Source: Neodiprion pinetum (lineage: Eukaryota; Arthropoda; Insecta; Hymenoptera; Diprionidae). From it: a stretch of 64,000 nt of DNA. The notes under the pieces were generated by a model. The model saw nothing but the letters and a program-made list of their open reading frames with translations. It ran no database searches and was not told the origin of the DNA. Positions within the stretch are counted from its first letter, which is position 1. Each line of letters starts with the position of its first letter. Both the position numbers and the translations under genes were made by a program. This document shows, piece after piece, positions 11,516 to 22,755 of this stretch. Where the stretch lies: NCBI RefSeq assembly GCF_021155775.2, contig NC_060233.1, forward strand, positions 37,231,077 to 37,295,076, written 5' to 3'.

Positions 11516-12490
11516 TCTTATACGCATAATATACTTGAACCGCGCGACACGAATGGCCTGAATTTATACCACGTGCCGCACGAAGTGCAGCAGCACTGCA
11601 GCCGGTTTATGTACACAAAGCGTACATGTACCTATACATATGCATAAAGCTATACAAGCACGAGGTTTAATTAAAATTACACCGTACCGAGCTCCGTTTC
11701 AATTCGTTCCAAGTATCCGAGGAGAGTGGCTAAAGCTTTACGCATCCATCCATTCGCACAGAGACCCGTCCGGTCTGTAGGGAAGGAATTTTCATTAACA
11801 ACGAACAACAGCTTTATCCAGAAATTTAGCTTGCGACAAGTTTAGTGCGAACTCGACATAACAGAGAGTGTAGACAGCGCAAATTGTTCAGTTGTCCGTG
11901 ATGACCCGAGCGGCTTATGCATATTCGGAGAAAACATGAATGAAAAGTAGAAGAAAAAACACATTAAACGTAGATAGGTATAACATGATTCATTGAAGTG
12001 GATGTCGTGAATAAACACAATACGCGTATATTGTGGAATATGGTCATTCGAGTGACGAACATGAATTTTATTTCACGTTTGATTGATAAACACACGAAAT
12101 AACGTACGGTTTAAATTGTACATCAACGACGGAAAAAAACAACTCTGCATTTATGCGAAAACTTGATTACAAAGAGATTACAAAGTCCTGCCACAGTTTC
12201 GAATTGCTTTTCATTGATCCGCGAGTAGCGTATCGTTCGCGTGATGTATATGTACGTAAGTACGTACATACGTCATATATTATATACATACGTAAAAATC
12301 GGCAGCACGTATCGCAAACAGGCAAGTACGTATATATATAATTTGTACGTAGAGTAGCTGTAGAGGAATTTTAAATGAAAAGCGGGTAAAGGGAAAGTGA
12401 ACCTTCAAAGCAACCGTGAAGCAACATCGAGGGTTGCGACCTTCCGGAAAATTTCCGATTTTCCCGGGATCCCCGTGCGTCTATAGCTAC

Positions 12491-12630
12491 CGAAATTGCT
12501 TATCGTGAAAATTGAATTCCACGTAAGCCTTATTAAGAGAATGAGTTTCATTGTCAGCCACGCGTCCCTTCATCAGTCCGCCTGCAGGGTCTGTAGATAC
12601 TCCCGTAATTTCTACTTCCTCTGGGACCAG
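12491..12630 (-). CDS. Possible internal coding exon of an unidentified gene
   Basis: On the minus strand a pyrimidine-containing stretch ending in ...GAGGCAG could serve as a 3' splice site at 12631. It is followed by 46 open codons (starting LVPEEVEITG and containing GLMKGRVADNETHSLNKAYV) and then a possible donor GTAGCT at 12490-12485. It starts in phase 0 and ends in phase 2. The peptide reads like ordinary protein, but I recognise no family. It could be chance or a transposon remnant. Confidence 0.2.
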
Positions 12631-12739
12631 CTGCCTCAGTGTAAAAGAAACCATCGTAGTAGGTATTGCAACCACGTAGGTACACCTATACTACCCGATC
12701 CACCACCTCGAATCGCCTGAAGGGGAATGAGAATAAAAG

Positions 12740-12960
12740 TTCGTTAAAGGGCAGCAGCCTGGTGCGCTGGGTAGGGCCCGTACCTGCGGGAGGGACGTCG
12801 CGTCGATGCGACGTAGCAGCGCCCGACGAACAGATGGAGAGGCAGACGTAGCGACAGACGTCGAGGGGGGAGAGATAAAAAATACGAAGGGTCATCGGCT
12901 CCCTCGCTGGCTCACTCTGAATTCAGCGAGCAGGCGAGCGAGAGGAGGAGTTTTTGTAAC
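12740..12960. other. GC-rich, CpG-containing patch
   Basis: This stretch is clearly richer in G, C and CpG than its surroundings, with repeated GACG/ACGT motifs. It could be a promoter or untranslated exon, but I see no start codon context, tRNA fold or domain that identifies it. Confidence 0.3.
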
Positions 12961-13279
12961 CCGAGTGAGAAGACGACCGCGAGCTTTTATCCATATCTGC
13001 ATATTACATGTGGATACAGGCACGCGTAGAATAAATAGAAGCTCTCCTCGTAATCGATCAATCAATCAATCTCCGTATGTAACTGTTGTTGTACTGTTAT
13101 ATTTTTGTATATTTATATTATTGTGCTTTTTTTTTCTCTTTGTTTCCCTTAATTTTTATTCTATTAATTTTTATATTCCAACCTCTTCTTTCTATGTCTT
13201 TTCTAACTCGAGTTTAAATTTTTTTTTCTTCATTTTATTGTAATTTGTTGTACTCGTACACATTTCATGTTTATATGTA

Positions 13280-13341
13280 TGTCCATATACCGCCTGAGGG
13301 GACTTGTCCCAGGGCGAATAAACGCTTCTCTCTCTCTCTCT
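13280..13341 (+). mobile_element. LINE-like 3' tail (non-LTR retrotransposon fragment)
   Basis: The segment CCGCCTGAGGGGACTTGTCC is followed closely by an AATAAA and then a (TC)n tail. This resembles the 3' ends I know from insect non-LTR elements, where a short GC-rich stem-loop precedes AATAAA and a simple repeat. About 200 bp of T-rich sequence upstream (13080-13280) could be the rest of a 3' UTR. No reverse transcriptase coding is visible, so this would be a 5'-truncated copy. Confidence 0.35.
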
Positions 13342-14320
13342 AAACGGCCGCCCGACGAATCCCGATTCGCGATTCAAGAGCACTCGTAATTTTTACCGGA
13401 CACGTGTACGTACACCATCTTACTTTTTTTACAACACACATTATAGGTACGTACAGACACATATATGTATATGTATACACCTTTGGGGATTCCATTTCAA
13501 ATCGACTAGGGTCTGACCCTCACCCTATTGAATTTGCTTCACGATCTTTTATATTATTTTCCCAACTCTAAAAAGCATACCAATTTTTTTTCACATTTTC
13601 ACAAGCCCTCTTCACGCCCTCGGAGCTCGTTGATTTAACTGTGAAAGTAATGAAAAAAATGAGACAACTTCTATAATTGAAACCAAAAATATCCCAACCA
13701 CAACTGAAGCGGGCAGGTAACACGGTAATTTTTATTAATCAACTTTTTACCAATTCCTGATTTTTGCATATTCGAGCTTTTCAAGGAGAATTTTCAGATA
13801 TTATTGTTATATTAGGAAAGATAATCATACCGATGCCTGGAAATTGAAAATAAAATCAAACTAACCAAAAAAGAAATGATCAATCGGTTAAAAAAAATTG
13901 ATAAAAAATTTATAAAAAATTACCGTTACGCTTGTTCGCTTTAATTTTGGTTGAGATACTTTTGGTTTTTTACTACAGGATTTATGTACATTTTTTTTTT
14001 TACAATCTTGAAAGTACTGGAAAGTATCGTACAATTACAGTGCTCTGGAAACGACGAGGGGAATTACATAATTAAAAAAAAAAAAAAAAAGTTGGATCGT
14101 TTTTTGGAGTTGGAACAGCAATATAAAAAATCACGGACTAAAAACAAGAGGGTAACTCTAGTCGAATTAACCTGGAATTTCCTATACAAGTATTTACGCT
14201 TCGGGACGAAATTTTTTTGTTACTTTGTAACGTCACTAATAGAAAACAAGAAAGTGCCTTGGGACACTGTACCAGTTTTTCATACGAACACACGCGTCGT
14301 CACGACCGTATGCGTGCACG

Positions 14321-14412
14321 CATGTATGCATGTATGTATGTATGTATGTATGTATGTATGTATGTATGTATGTATGTATGTATGTATGTATGTATGTATG
14401 TATGTATGTATG
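14321..14412 (+). repeat. (TATG)n microsatellite
   Basis: More than 20 TATG/CATG units in a row. The repeat explains the Met-Tyr-Val-Cys periodic frame on the plus strand and the Thr-Tyr-Ile-His frame on the minus strand. Confidence 0.95.
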
Positions 14413-15302
14413 TGCGAGCATGAGTCGATTGCACGCTACGTGATTTGCAAATTTAGAAGGGTATTAATTAGAGCAAATTCTAAAAATTTCGTTGTAAAAG
14501 AAGACAGTTTCTTACGCTACGGCAGCGTCGTGAATGCAGTAATATGAGTAAGATATCAAAACACGAAATGATATCAAAAAACGAAAAACGAATGACCGCT
14601 GTTGTAATTCCGTTTTTCATTAAATTCGAATTATTATCTGCTAAGCCGGCGTCGTCGCGCGGCTCCAACGCTTTTCCTAAAATCATAACAGGATTCGAAC
14701 GACGAAGTGGGCGTACAAAAGCACCGACGTTTTGATGAAATTAAGTTTCCCAGAATTCGAAACATTTGGGATTAAGCGTTATGCAAATGGTATTCTGTGA
14801 ATCTGTTTCCACTTCGTTCGTAAAATTCATTATATTTATATTTACAGTACGCTCAATTACGTACGCAATACATGTATAAAATAATTATAACAAATGTAAT
14901 TTATCTACTTACAGAGATGAGGAAAATTTTACCGGCTATACATACACATCATATGCTACGAGTTCTGCGAATCTAATTATCATGTCACAAAAGAAAAAAA
15001 GGAAATTGACGAAAAAAAAATATATATATGTATATATATATATCAAGTTGAAATGAAATAAAATGTGGACAAAATTCGGAAGTAACGCTCTAAGCTTGGA
15101 TACAGGTATAAAATCATTTGAGGACGTGTAAGGTGGATATATATAAATGATTGTTAAACGGCACGAGGCCTTTTAGGGAAACGTTTATTATCTTTCCATT
15201 CGATCGTTCGAGGAAACGATTAATATATTGTTACAAAGCGGAAAATTAAGAGAGGAAAAGGATTTATTTTGTGACGAGGCTCTCCTTTTAAAGTCTCGAG
15301 AT

Positions 15303-15450
15303 AGACTGTTTTTACAATAATGTTAGTTGACACAGCAACCTTATTCTTTTGAAAGACATAAGAGGTTTATAAACGTCTTTTATCTACGATGACTACTGGA
15401 TCATTAACAAGGGGACAAAACGGGTGATTTCACCCTTAGTAACAATATAT
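15303..15450 (+). repeat. Left arm of a 2.6-kb inverted repeat
   Basis: This ~148-bp arm matches the reverse complement of 17779-17927 along most of its length. Shared blocks include AGCAACCTTATTC, TTTTATCTACGATGACTACT and GGGGACAAAAC followed by GGTGATTTCACCC. By eye the identity is roughly 80%, with small indels. The inner end contains a near-perfect palindrome, GGGTGATTTCACCC. Confidence 0.75.
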
Positions 15451-15463
15451 ATAAATATATATT

Positions 15464-16050
15464 AGGGGTGTCCTGGTATCCGAAATTCCGGATATTCGAA
15501 CTCGGGTTCGGTTCGGGGTTTTCGACAATCCCGAGATACCTGACTCGAAAGTATTCCATTTTACCCAACCCGACCCAGAGAATTTCAGTACCCGCAAACC
15601 CCTACTGTCAATAATAATATTATTTTACGATGATGCGCTAATGAAACACATATGCAAGAATCGAAGAATATATTTTTCGCTGAGCCTCTAGTCTGATTTC
15701 TTGAGACTAAAACCTCCAGCACTCGTTATTCCAGACGGCTACGAAATTGATCTTAAGATTATCCGGGCTTTCCGAAATGACATAAGTTCGAAATTTGCGA
15801 AAGTCGCGGTTCACTTTAGAAATCCCGGTATTTTCGTAGAAGCGAAAACAGCCGTGACAAACATTTTCAAAAGCACCGCAATTTTCGACAAACCCGAGCC
15901 TTTCGAGGAACTTAGGATTTTTAGGCAAGCCGCGATTTTCGGGTGACTCGGGATTTACGAGTAACTCGAAATTTTCGTTACCTGACCCGAAAGTAACCCA
16001 TTTTATCTGACCTGACCCGGCCCGAAGAATTTTACTACCAGCACACCCCA
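15464..16050. mobile_element. hAT-like non-autonomous transposon, ~590 bp
   Basis: The left end GGGGTGTCCTGGTA and the reverse complement of the right end, GGGGTGTGCTGGTA, differ at one of 14 positions. Subterminal regions are full of short CCCGA/TCGGG and GACCTGACCCGG-type repeats, as seen in many hAT elements. The 118-codon open frame on the minus strand is built from these repeats and shows no transposase motif. No clear 8-bp target duplication was found. Confidence 0.55.
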
Positions 16051-16375
16051 AATAATTTTTCAATGTATAAGCCTGTACGGCGATGAAAAGAGAGAAAATT
16101 ACGAACTAGTACAATTTATTATAAAAGACAGAATCATCGTCAAAGTTTCCGTCAAGTATTCCCATCTACTCTTAATCGCGAAGATCAAAAGCATTCCAAG
16201 GAATCTGAAACCCTGTCACATTGAGACCCAATTCGAAAAAATTTGTATGACACCGAAGTGTCTCTTAAGCCACACGACACCTCAAATTCGAGAAACGTGT
16301 ATTATCGCGTTAACAGAACTAAAATTTCAAACGTTCTTATCTCACAATCAGCTATATATAATTATAAGTTTTCAG

Positions 16376-16575
16376 ATGAGACTGAAGCTGGCAGCAAGAA
16401 TTAGCAGCCAAACGTTTTAATGTTCATTCCAAAGACGCGGTGAAGTCGAAAATTCAAAATTTTGTCAAACACTTTCAACCCCGGATGCTTTTACAGAATT
16501 ATGAGGATAAAACCGATCTGGATTTTTCTATTTCCAAAAAATTTAAAAACGTTTGGCTGCTAGCTTCAGCTTCAT
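16376..16575 (+). mobile_element. MITE family 'GCTAGCAGCC', copy B
   Basis: This is the most complete copy of the family. The left end GAGACTGAAGCTGGCAGC mirrors the right end GGCTGCTAGCTTCAGCTTC. The interior shares AGCCAAACGTTTTAATGTTC and TCAAACACTTTCAACCCC with copy A, and the inner right arm AAAACGTTTGGCTGC inverts the left AGCCAAACGTTTT. It is about 200 bp and non-coding. Confidence 0.7.
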
Positions 16576-17011
16576 ATTTTGCAATGAACACATTACTAGA
16601 CTTTTCCCGGTTTTACACGATGTACAGTCCATTTTTCATATCACAAGAGTTATTTATTTTATTTTCAATTGTAGATACAACTATTACATATAACTGTCTC
16701 ACGCGTTATTAACAGCTTCAATTTTTATCCACAAACAACTCAGATATACTTTTCATCATCTATAACAAACAGTTTCAGTTTAGAATTAGTAAAACTGTTA
16801 TTTTCCGCTGTTACTTTCGATTACAAACATGAGGAATGACGAAATTGCATGCAGCCCAAAATTCGCAGCTGAAGATTATTTTCACGCGGCCTCTAGAAAA
16901 ACATATTTATATCGGTATAAATAATTCACATCGAATATCCCCGTAGATATTGAAATTTCCGTCCGATACCGAGACGGATTTCATTACAGTTTCCGATAAC
17001 TTTGATCCGCG

Positions 17012-17665
17012 ATGCGTAGGCGGATACACGACAGTCCTCTCCCAACTCCTCTTTCGTTCTTTGTCCGCAGAGAAGCCATAGTTACCTTACAGGTATGTGA
17101 CAGAAGGTACAGCGACCGCAGACAGCCCGGTCTCGAGATCGAGATCGAAATCGACGCGTTCCTCGACGATGATGCGGTAGGTGGGTACAATGATTATACG
17201 AAGAAGAGGAAAGCGCGAAGAAACACCTGGCGAATCCTGAGTCACGCAGGTCTCCTCGTCGTGGCTTGCGAAGTAAAGTGCATCTGCAGAAACGCGTCGT
17301 CCACATACGTCAACTCGACCGTACCTATCGCTCCTCTGCAAAGCCATTGGGTAAAAGCTCAGCTCCGGGTACAGGGTATAATACGTATACCCTTGACACG
17401 GGCGGATATTCAACGTGCGGAGGAGGCAGAAGAGCGTGGGCATCGCATCGGACTGCGTAGGTTTAAAGCTTTGGCATTGCGAACGCGTCTGTACTCCAGA
17501 TATTATAATATACCTGTGTGCGTACGTATATACGTTGTACGAAGAAGCCGAACGAGGCTGATTGTGAGGCTAGCAGCCAAACGTTCCAATGTTCATTTGA
17601 ATAAGATAGTCGAGTCCGAGTGTCAAAATTTTATCAAATATCTTGAACGCGCGGTACTTTTATAA
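17012..17665 (+). CDS. Orphan ORF, 217 codons, probably not a real gene
   Basis: An ATG-initiated open frame of 217 codons, unusually long for this AT-rich DNA. The encoded protein is Arg-rich (starting MRRRIHDSPL) with no domain that I recognise. Its last ~33 codons come from MITE copy C, which argues against a conserved protein. The minus strand is also open for 118 codons over the same GC-richer segment, so base composition may explain the length. It lies inside the 15.3-17.9 kb inverted-repeat structure, but shows no transposase signature. Confidence 0.15.
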   Translation: MRRRIHDSPLPTPLSFFVRREAIVTLQVCDRRYSDRRQPGLEIEIEIDAFLDDDAVGGYNDYTKKRKARRNTWRILSHAGLLVVACEVKCICRNASSTYVNSTVPIAPLQSHWVKAQLRVQGIIRIPLTRADIQRAEEAEERGHRIGLRRFKALALRTRLYSRYYNIPVCVRIYVVRRSRTRLIVRLAAKRSNVHLNKIVESECQNFIKYLERAVLL

Positions 17666-17720
17666 AATTGCGAGGATAAAATTGAACTGCAGTTTTCTAT
17701 TTTCAAAGAGTTTAACACAT
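17565..17720 (+). mobile_element. MITE family 'GCTAGCAGCC', copy C (right end missing)
   Basis: It begins GAGGCTAGCAGCCAAACGTT and continues CCAATGTTCATTTGAA, close to copy A. It then follows the shared interior (GAGGATAAAATTGAAC, TTTCTATTTTCAAAG) and stops before the inverted right end seen in copies A and B. Confidence 0.6.
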
Positions 17721-17778
17721 TTAATGCTGTATTATTGTGTAGTAATGTTTATATAATAATGCTGACGGTGGATATATA

Positions 17779-17927
17779 TATATAATGTTACAAAGGGTGA
17801 AATCACCTGTTTTGTCCCCCTTTCTAATCTAGTAGTCATCGTAGATAAAAGACGTATGAGAGTTTTCATATGTCACAAAATGAATAAGGTTGCTGCGTCA
17901 AACAATATTATTGTAGAAGCAGTCTTG
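17779..17927 (-). repeat. Right arm of the 2.6-kb inverted repeat
   Basis: Inverted partner of 15303-15450. It contains GGGTGAAATCACC, GTTTTGTCCCC, AGTAGTCATCGTAGATAAAA and GAATAAGGTTGCTG in the order expected of an inverted copy. With its partner it brackets a hAT-like element and two copies of the GCTAGCAGCC family. Confidence 0.75.
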
Positions 17928-18064
17928 TTTCATACTTTAAACTGATAACACACATTTCCCAATAAAAGCATTTTTCCCATATTTTAATTTCGTAGCCCCT
18001 TATAATTCGCATCGTAAGCTCACGAACCTGTTTTATTTACTCTGTAACGCCTAGATCGTTACAC

Positions 18065-18223
<159 letters not shown>

Positions 18224-18378
18224 ATGTATTACACGTATAACGTAATGGTAATATGCAAAGATTGATTTACGAAACTGGTCTTTGAACCGCGACCTTCCCA
18301 TCCCCGTAATCATCCGTCTTATCTCACCGGAAGACCGCATGTGTATGGTATAATCAGCTGAGAACGTCGTCAGGCGCA
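18224..18378 (-). mobile_element. Possible tRNA-derived SINE with (TA)n tail
   Basis: On the minus strand, reading down from 18378, a head of about 100 bp contains TTCCGGTGAGATAAGACGG, loosely like a pol III A box. Further on is GGTTCAAAGACC (18277-18288), close to the B-box consensus GGTTCRANNCC. About 60 bp of unrelated body and then the long (TA)n tract follow. This order is typical of tRNA-derived SINEs. It does not fold into a full tRNA, and I found no second copy in the window. Confidence 0.3.
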
Positions 18379-18379
18379 C

Positions 18380-18413
<34 letters not shown>

Positions 18414-18424
18414 TATACACACAC

Positions 18425-21400
18425 AGAGACACACATGTATATATACGCACGCGGAATCTCGTCATCGCGGAGCTTCCAACGAAAACTGATTTCAATTTAT
18501 AATGTCTCAGGTCGGGAGGCGTATTACTTGTCATACCATCACGTGTGATTTAGTGTATACGAGATTCCACGTATACACGATGTAAAGTGGAAGAAAACAA
18601 ATTACAGGGATGAGAAATCGTGTAAAATAATATTTGTTGTACACTATATCTGTACATAGGTATACCTTTCGATATATCCAAGAGATTCGTACGCATCGAT
18701 ATCAGCTTGACGGACATTGTTTACAATTTATTTCGCCTTATTATGTAACATGTACAGTTATTAAACAATTTTTCATTTCCTTTTAACCGTAATGATTTCC
18801 CGTAATTATTACTTATACGGTTTCCTAGGTAAGGATACTTGAAGATGGGTCGAGGGCAGATAATCCGTCACTTTACGGAGCAGAGGTACCGGTCTGAACA
18901 ATAAGTATACAGGTAGTGTTGCTGTTGAACGCCAGACGCAGTGGCGTCAAATGTTAGATAATTGAAGAAAAGAAAAGGAAAGATATGATCAGGTTCTACG
19001 ATGGTTCTACGAAGGTTCTATGACGGTTCTATGACGGTTCTTACGGGTCGCTCAGTACATGGACAAGATAATGACAGAGGGGAGGGTTTGTATCCAATAG
19101 ATAAAACACAAGAAAAGTAGGTGATGAGGCAATAGTATCGAGTGTATAAACAAGATGCAAGATGCAATTAGACACAGTCAAAGAATTGCAGAAAATTAAT
19201 TACAGCCGGGGAAAAAGGTGAAAGATAGATATGGTTGTGTATTTTAACCCATTTGACGAAGTATAAAATACAACGTCGCAACATATATCGATCGAACGAT
19301 GCGACGGTGCAGTACCGTCGTCATATCCTAATATCTACGTACATACAACAGATAAATGGAAAAATTACCGTTGTTCTGTTTGGTATGCTTCGTCCAATTC
19401 AATTATTTCATATTAAAACCGCAGCAAAACACTCGGCATGATTGCCTCCGAGTCAGTTAAATTGCACGTTATACGATACACCTACATACACATTGATATA
19501 TAAATTGCACCAAGTGAGAACGGCGCAAAGAACTGCCGAACAAATAACAATTTCTCGGTATTTTGCCGTTTGATTGCGATGCGCGAGTGTGGCGGGGCTA
19601 GTTTGTGCCCCCCCCTCTTCCCTCTTCCCTCTTGCAGTCGAAACGAGTGACTTCCGCTTCCGGCTGTTGCAGACTCTACTTCACGTGCCCCTCTCATGTC
19701 CTCTCATAATCGTTTCTTTCTCGCTCTTTCTCTCTTTCTTTCTATTTATGCATCAACATACGCACAGACACACATGCGCACGTTTCTGTCCAGCCCGCAA
19801 AGAGTCAAAGGCCACTTTACGGTAATTACGGGTGTCCGTTTGTACTTTCTAGCACAGTAACTGTACACCTCTATACACATCTACTATACGAATATAATAT
19901 ACTATATACATTCACGGGCGGGGTTCTCGTATGCTTTTTGGAAACAGAAATTCCCTGATTTTCCAACGTATTCCAGCCTGAGAATAGGCTTTTTTTCCAG
20001 TAACCTTAGAAGAAATATAACGCTGAATAATGGCAATTCGTTTTACACATTAATACTAATTATACCTTCGGTATTGACTAGTAAATATTTTACTATCTAT
20101 CAATTTGAAAAAAAAACAGCCCACGATTTTCCGTGAGAAAAACACGAAAGAAGGTTTGGTATTAGGCAATACACACGGAATGTACAAAGTGGGACGATGA
20201 AACCATATTTCAAGTACAATTCCCTTTCTTCTCAAGATCGACAATACTTTGTACAAGAACGAGTTTATTCTTCTTCGACAGACTGAAAATTTCGGTATTA
20301 TTTTAAAAATCCCCCAAGTTTTTCCTACTGTAAGAAATTGCCCGAGTATTCCAGACGTTATCAGTACGTGCGAACCCTGTCTGGGAAATTCGTTCATTCC
20401 CCGAAAGACGGGATCGAGTTTTTGGATAATAAATTTCCCGAGAAATTCACAACCGCCGGCGGGTAAAATAAACAGCTGTCAGGCTACGTACGTATGTACC
20501 CACCTACCTACTGCGATATAAAATGTCCATATACTGCATACAATATGAAAGTTACCAAACGATCGGAACAACGCAATTGCGTATAATAGCTACGGGCCGA
20601 ACTAACCGTTACGTAAAATAATAAAACCCGCCTTCCAAGAATTCTATAATACAGGTATATATTGCGCACACATAGAAATACGCATATATATTTATACGCC
20701 ATAACTCGGACGGACGATAATACACGAAGTGTATTACGATCCGGTGTTCGACACAGGCGCACACGGACAGGCGGCGATGAGAGGAGGATCCCTTTTGTAC
20801 TAAGACGCGTTTCACCGTTTTCTTTTATTTTCCACTCTTTTTTCTTCACTTTAGTTTTAGCTCGATTCCGAATCCCCGCGCGCGGTTCTTGGAACCAACA
20901 ATCGCTTTGCGATATATTTTATTTACACGGGGTTGCAAGTGCAATGGACATTCATCCCGCAAGCACGTACGTGCAAACACACCCTCCTGTTACAGCTACG
21001 GTGAGGCCGTTCCCTCGTGCAGCAGCATCGATACATCGTAGGTAACCATACGATATATTATACACGTAACATGACGCATGACGGTTCGGAGAAATAAATA
21101 TTCTTTCAAATATAATACGAGCGTATATATACAGTATATATACTGGTCCGCGATCTCACGAATTTGAGGCAAAACGGGGGCAAGTTAACGACCCTAAGAT
21201 ATCAACTTTTCTTCCATCTTCTTTTCGTTTTTATTATCTTTCTCGACTCGGACAGACTCGGGGAATTGAGCAATCAATTTTATACGATAAGAAAATACGC
21301 GCGTCGTTCGCTTGTGTACGCGTATATAGTATTGTACGTAAGATATGTACAACTTTTGGTATGTAACATACATGTGTACAAAATATATGTATATATATAT

Positions 21401-22609
21401 ATGTATGAATAATGAAAATTATTTGCAAACTCGGTTCCTGAAAAAGGAGCGCTTGCCGTTATTACACCGATTGTGAATATCACAAGTCGTAACTATCGTT
21501 CACAAGAGGTATGCGAGTTGATGAGAAATTTATCGTTAGTTTACGCACTGATTAAAGTACATACACGTAGAATGAAAATCGCGTAAGGGAGCACCGATAC
21601 ATATGGCCGACGGAGGCCCGAGCCCCGAGGTAAAATAAGAAAAATAGAGGAATAAAAGTTGAAGAGAAGATAGCCGAGCGTAGTTGCGCTGGTTTACAAC
21701 CGGTTACACGCGTATGTACGCAAGTTATAACGACGGACTATACAGGGCGCGTATTCACACGCAAATTGGCGGGGCCCTGATGCCGCCGGTTATAAGAATG
21801 GAAGAAGAACGAAACGATGGGCATTACAGGCGTAAGGCGATCATTGCGAAACGATTAATTATCGTCTTCTTTCATACCGAAGCGCTGCACGGCATCCGGT
21901 ATATGATAGATGTGAAAGGCTGCGAGGATGAGGGACGAGGTGGATGGCGGAACAAAAATCAATACCTTTCCCTGATTTTATTACACGAATTGGTCGTGCG
22001 TTGATTGGGTGTCAAATTGTTGTGTCTGTAAGCCGGGTGAATCTGTTTGAAAACGAGAAAAATTAAGAATACTGAAATCACACGCAAAAGCTCACGATCG
22101 GTAAATCTGTCGTGTGAATTTCACTCTACGAGGCAGGCTGATTTTGTTCGGAGGACTATTTTCTGGAAAATTCATTGGAACTCTTTTTATTTTACATCGT
22201 ATCGACATCGTTAAATATTCAATTATGAAACAGCACCGATGTACAGATTATGATAAGAATATGCCAATATGAAATTGACTGCTAAAACAATTTAAGAAAA
22301 AACAAAACGAAGACTTTTGTCACTCATTTTTTTATAAAATAGTCTTTTAAAGAAAATCAACCGTCGTAGAGCAATATCGAATGATTTTTGAGCAATTTTA
22401 TCATCGATATATTCAAGCTTCGACTTGTAATTCCGGTATTTGATATTTTTCTACTGTTTGAGAGATCTTCGTAGCTTGCGAATCTAACAACGTTATAAAT
22501 TATACTCAGTGTGCAGAAATTTCGTATGCGAATCATATTAGAAAAGTATTGATTTTTGGCCATCCAGCCTGCATATAGAATCTAACCCAACCCTAAGCGC
22601 CTGACTCAC
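18425..22609. other. Intergenic stretch without recognisable gene
   Basis: AT-rich DNA with many short chance frames on both strands. Apart from the tandem repeat at 18991 I see no tRNA, splice-bounded coding segment or transposon end that I can support. Confidence 0.4.
18991..19042 (+). repeat. Short tandem repeat, GGTTCTAYGA-type 12-mer x ~4
   Basis: Four to five imperfect copies of a 12-bp unit based on GGTTCTACGATG / GGTTCTATGACG lie in tandem. No function is evident. Confidence 0.7.
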
Positions 22610-22755
22610 CCCCCCTTTTATGGGCGGTTGCGAGACATATTTGACGTTGACAAACCTAGTAATGGCTTCCAGGAACCCTGGGGTAAATACGGGTCCGAGT
22701 AAATTACGACCCTGCAGGTTGTCTCTGTCATCATCTGCTGCCGCAGTTTGCTTTA
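22610..22755 (-). CDS. Possible coding exon of an unidentified gene
   Basis: On the minus strand, a candidate 3' splice site (...CACCTGCTGCAG) is followed by 48 open codons and a strong 5' splice site GTGAGT at 22609-22604, in phase 0. The peptide contains GRNLLGPVFTPGFLEAITRF and ends YVSQPPIKGG. No family is recognised. The phase-0 donor would join in frame to the phase-0 acceptor of the candidate exon at 12630, across a 10-kb intron, but nothing proves that they belong together. Confidence 0.25.

Noticed and set aside
15707..16063. 118-codon minus-strand frame
   Set aside because: It lies almost entirely in the hAT-like element and is made of its short repeats; no transposase motif.
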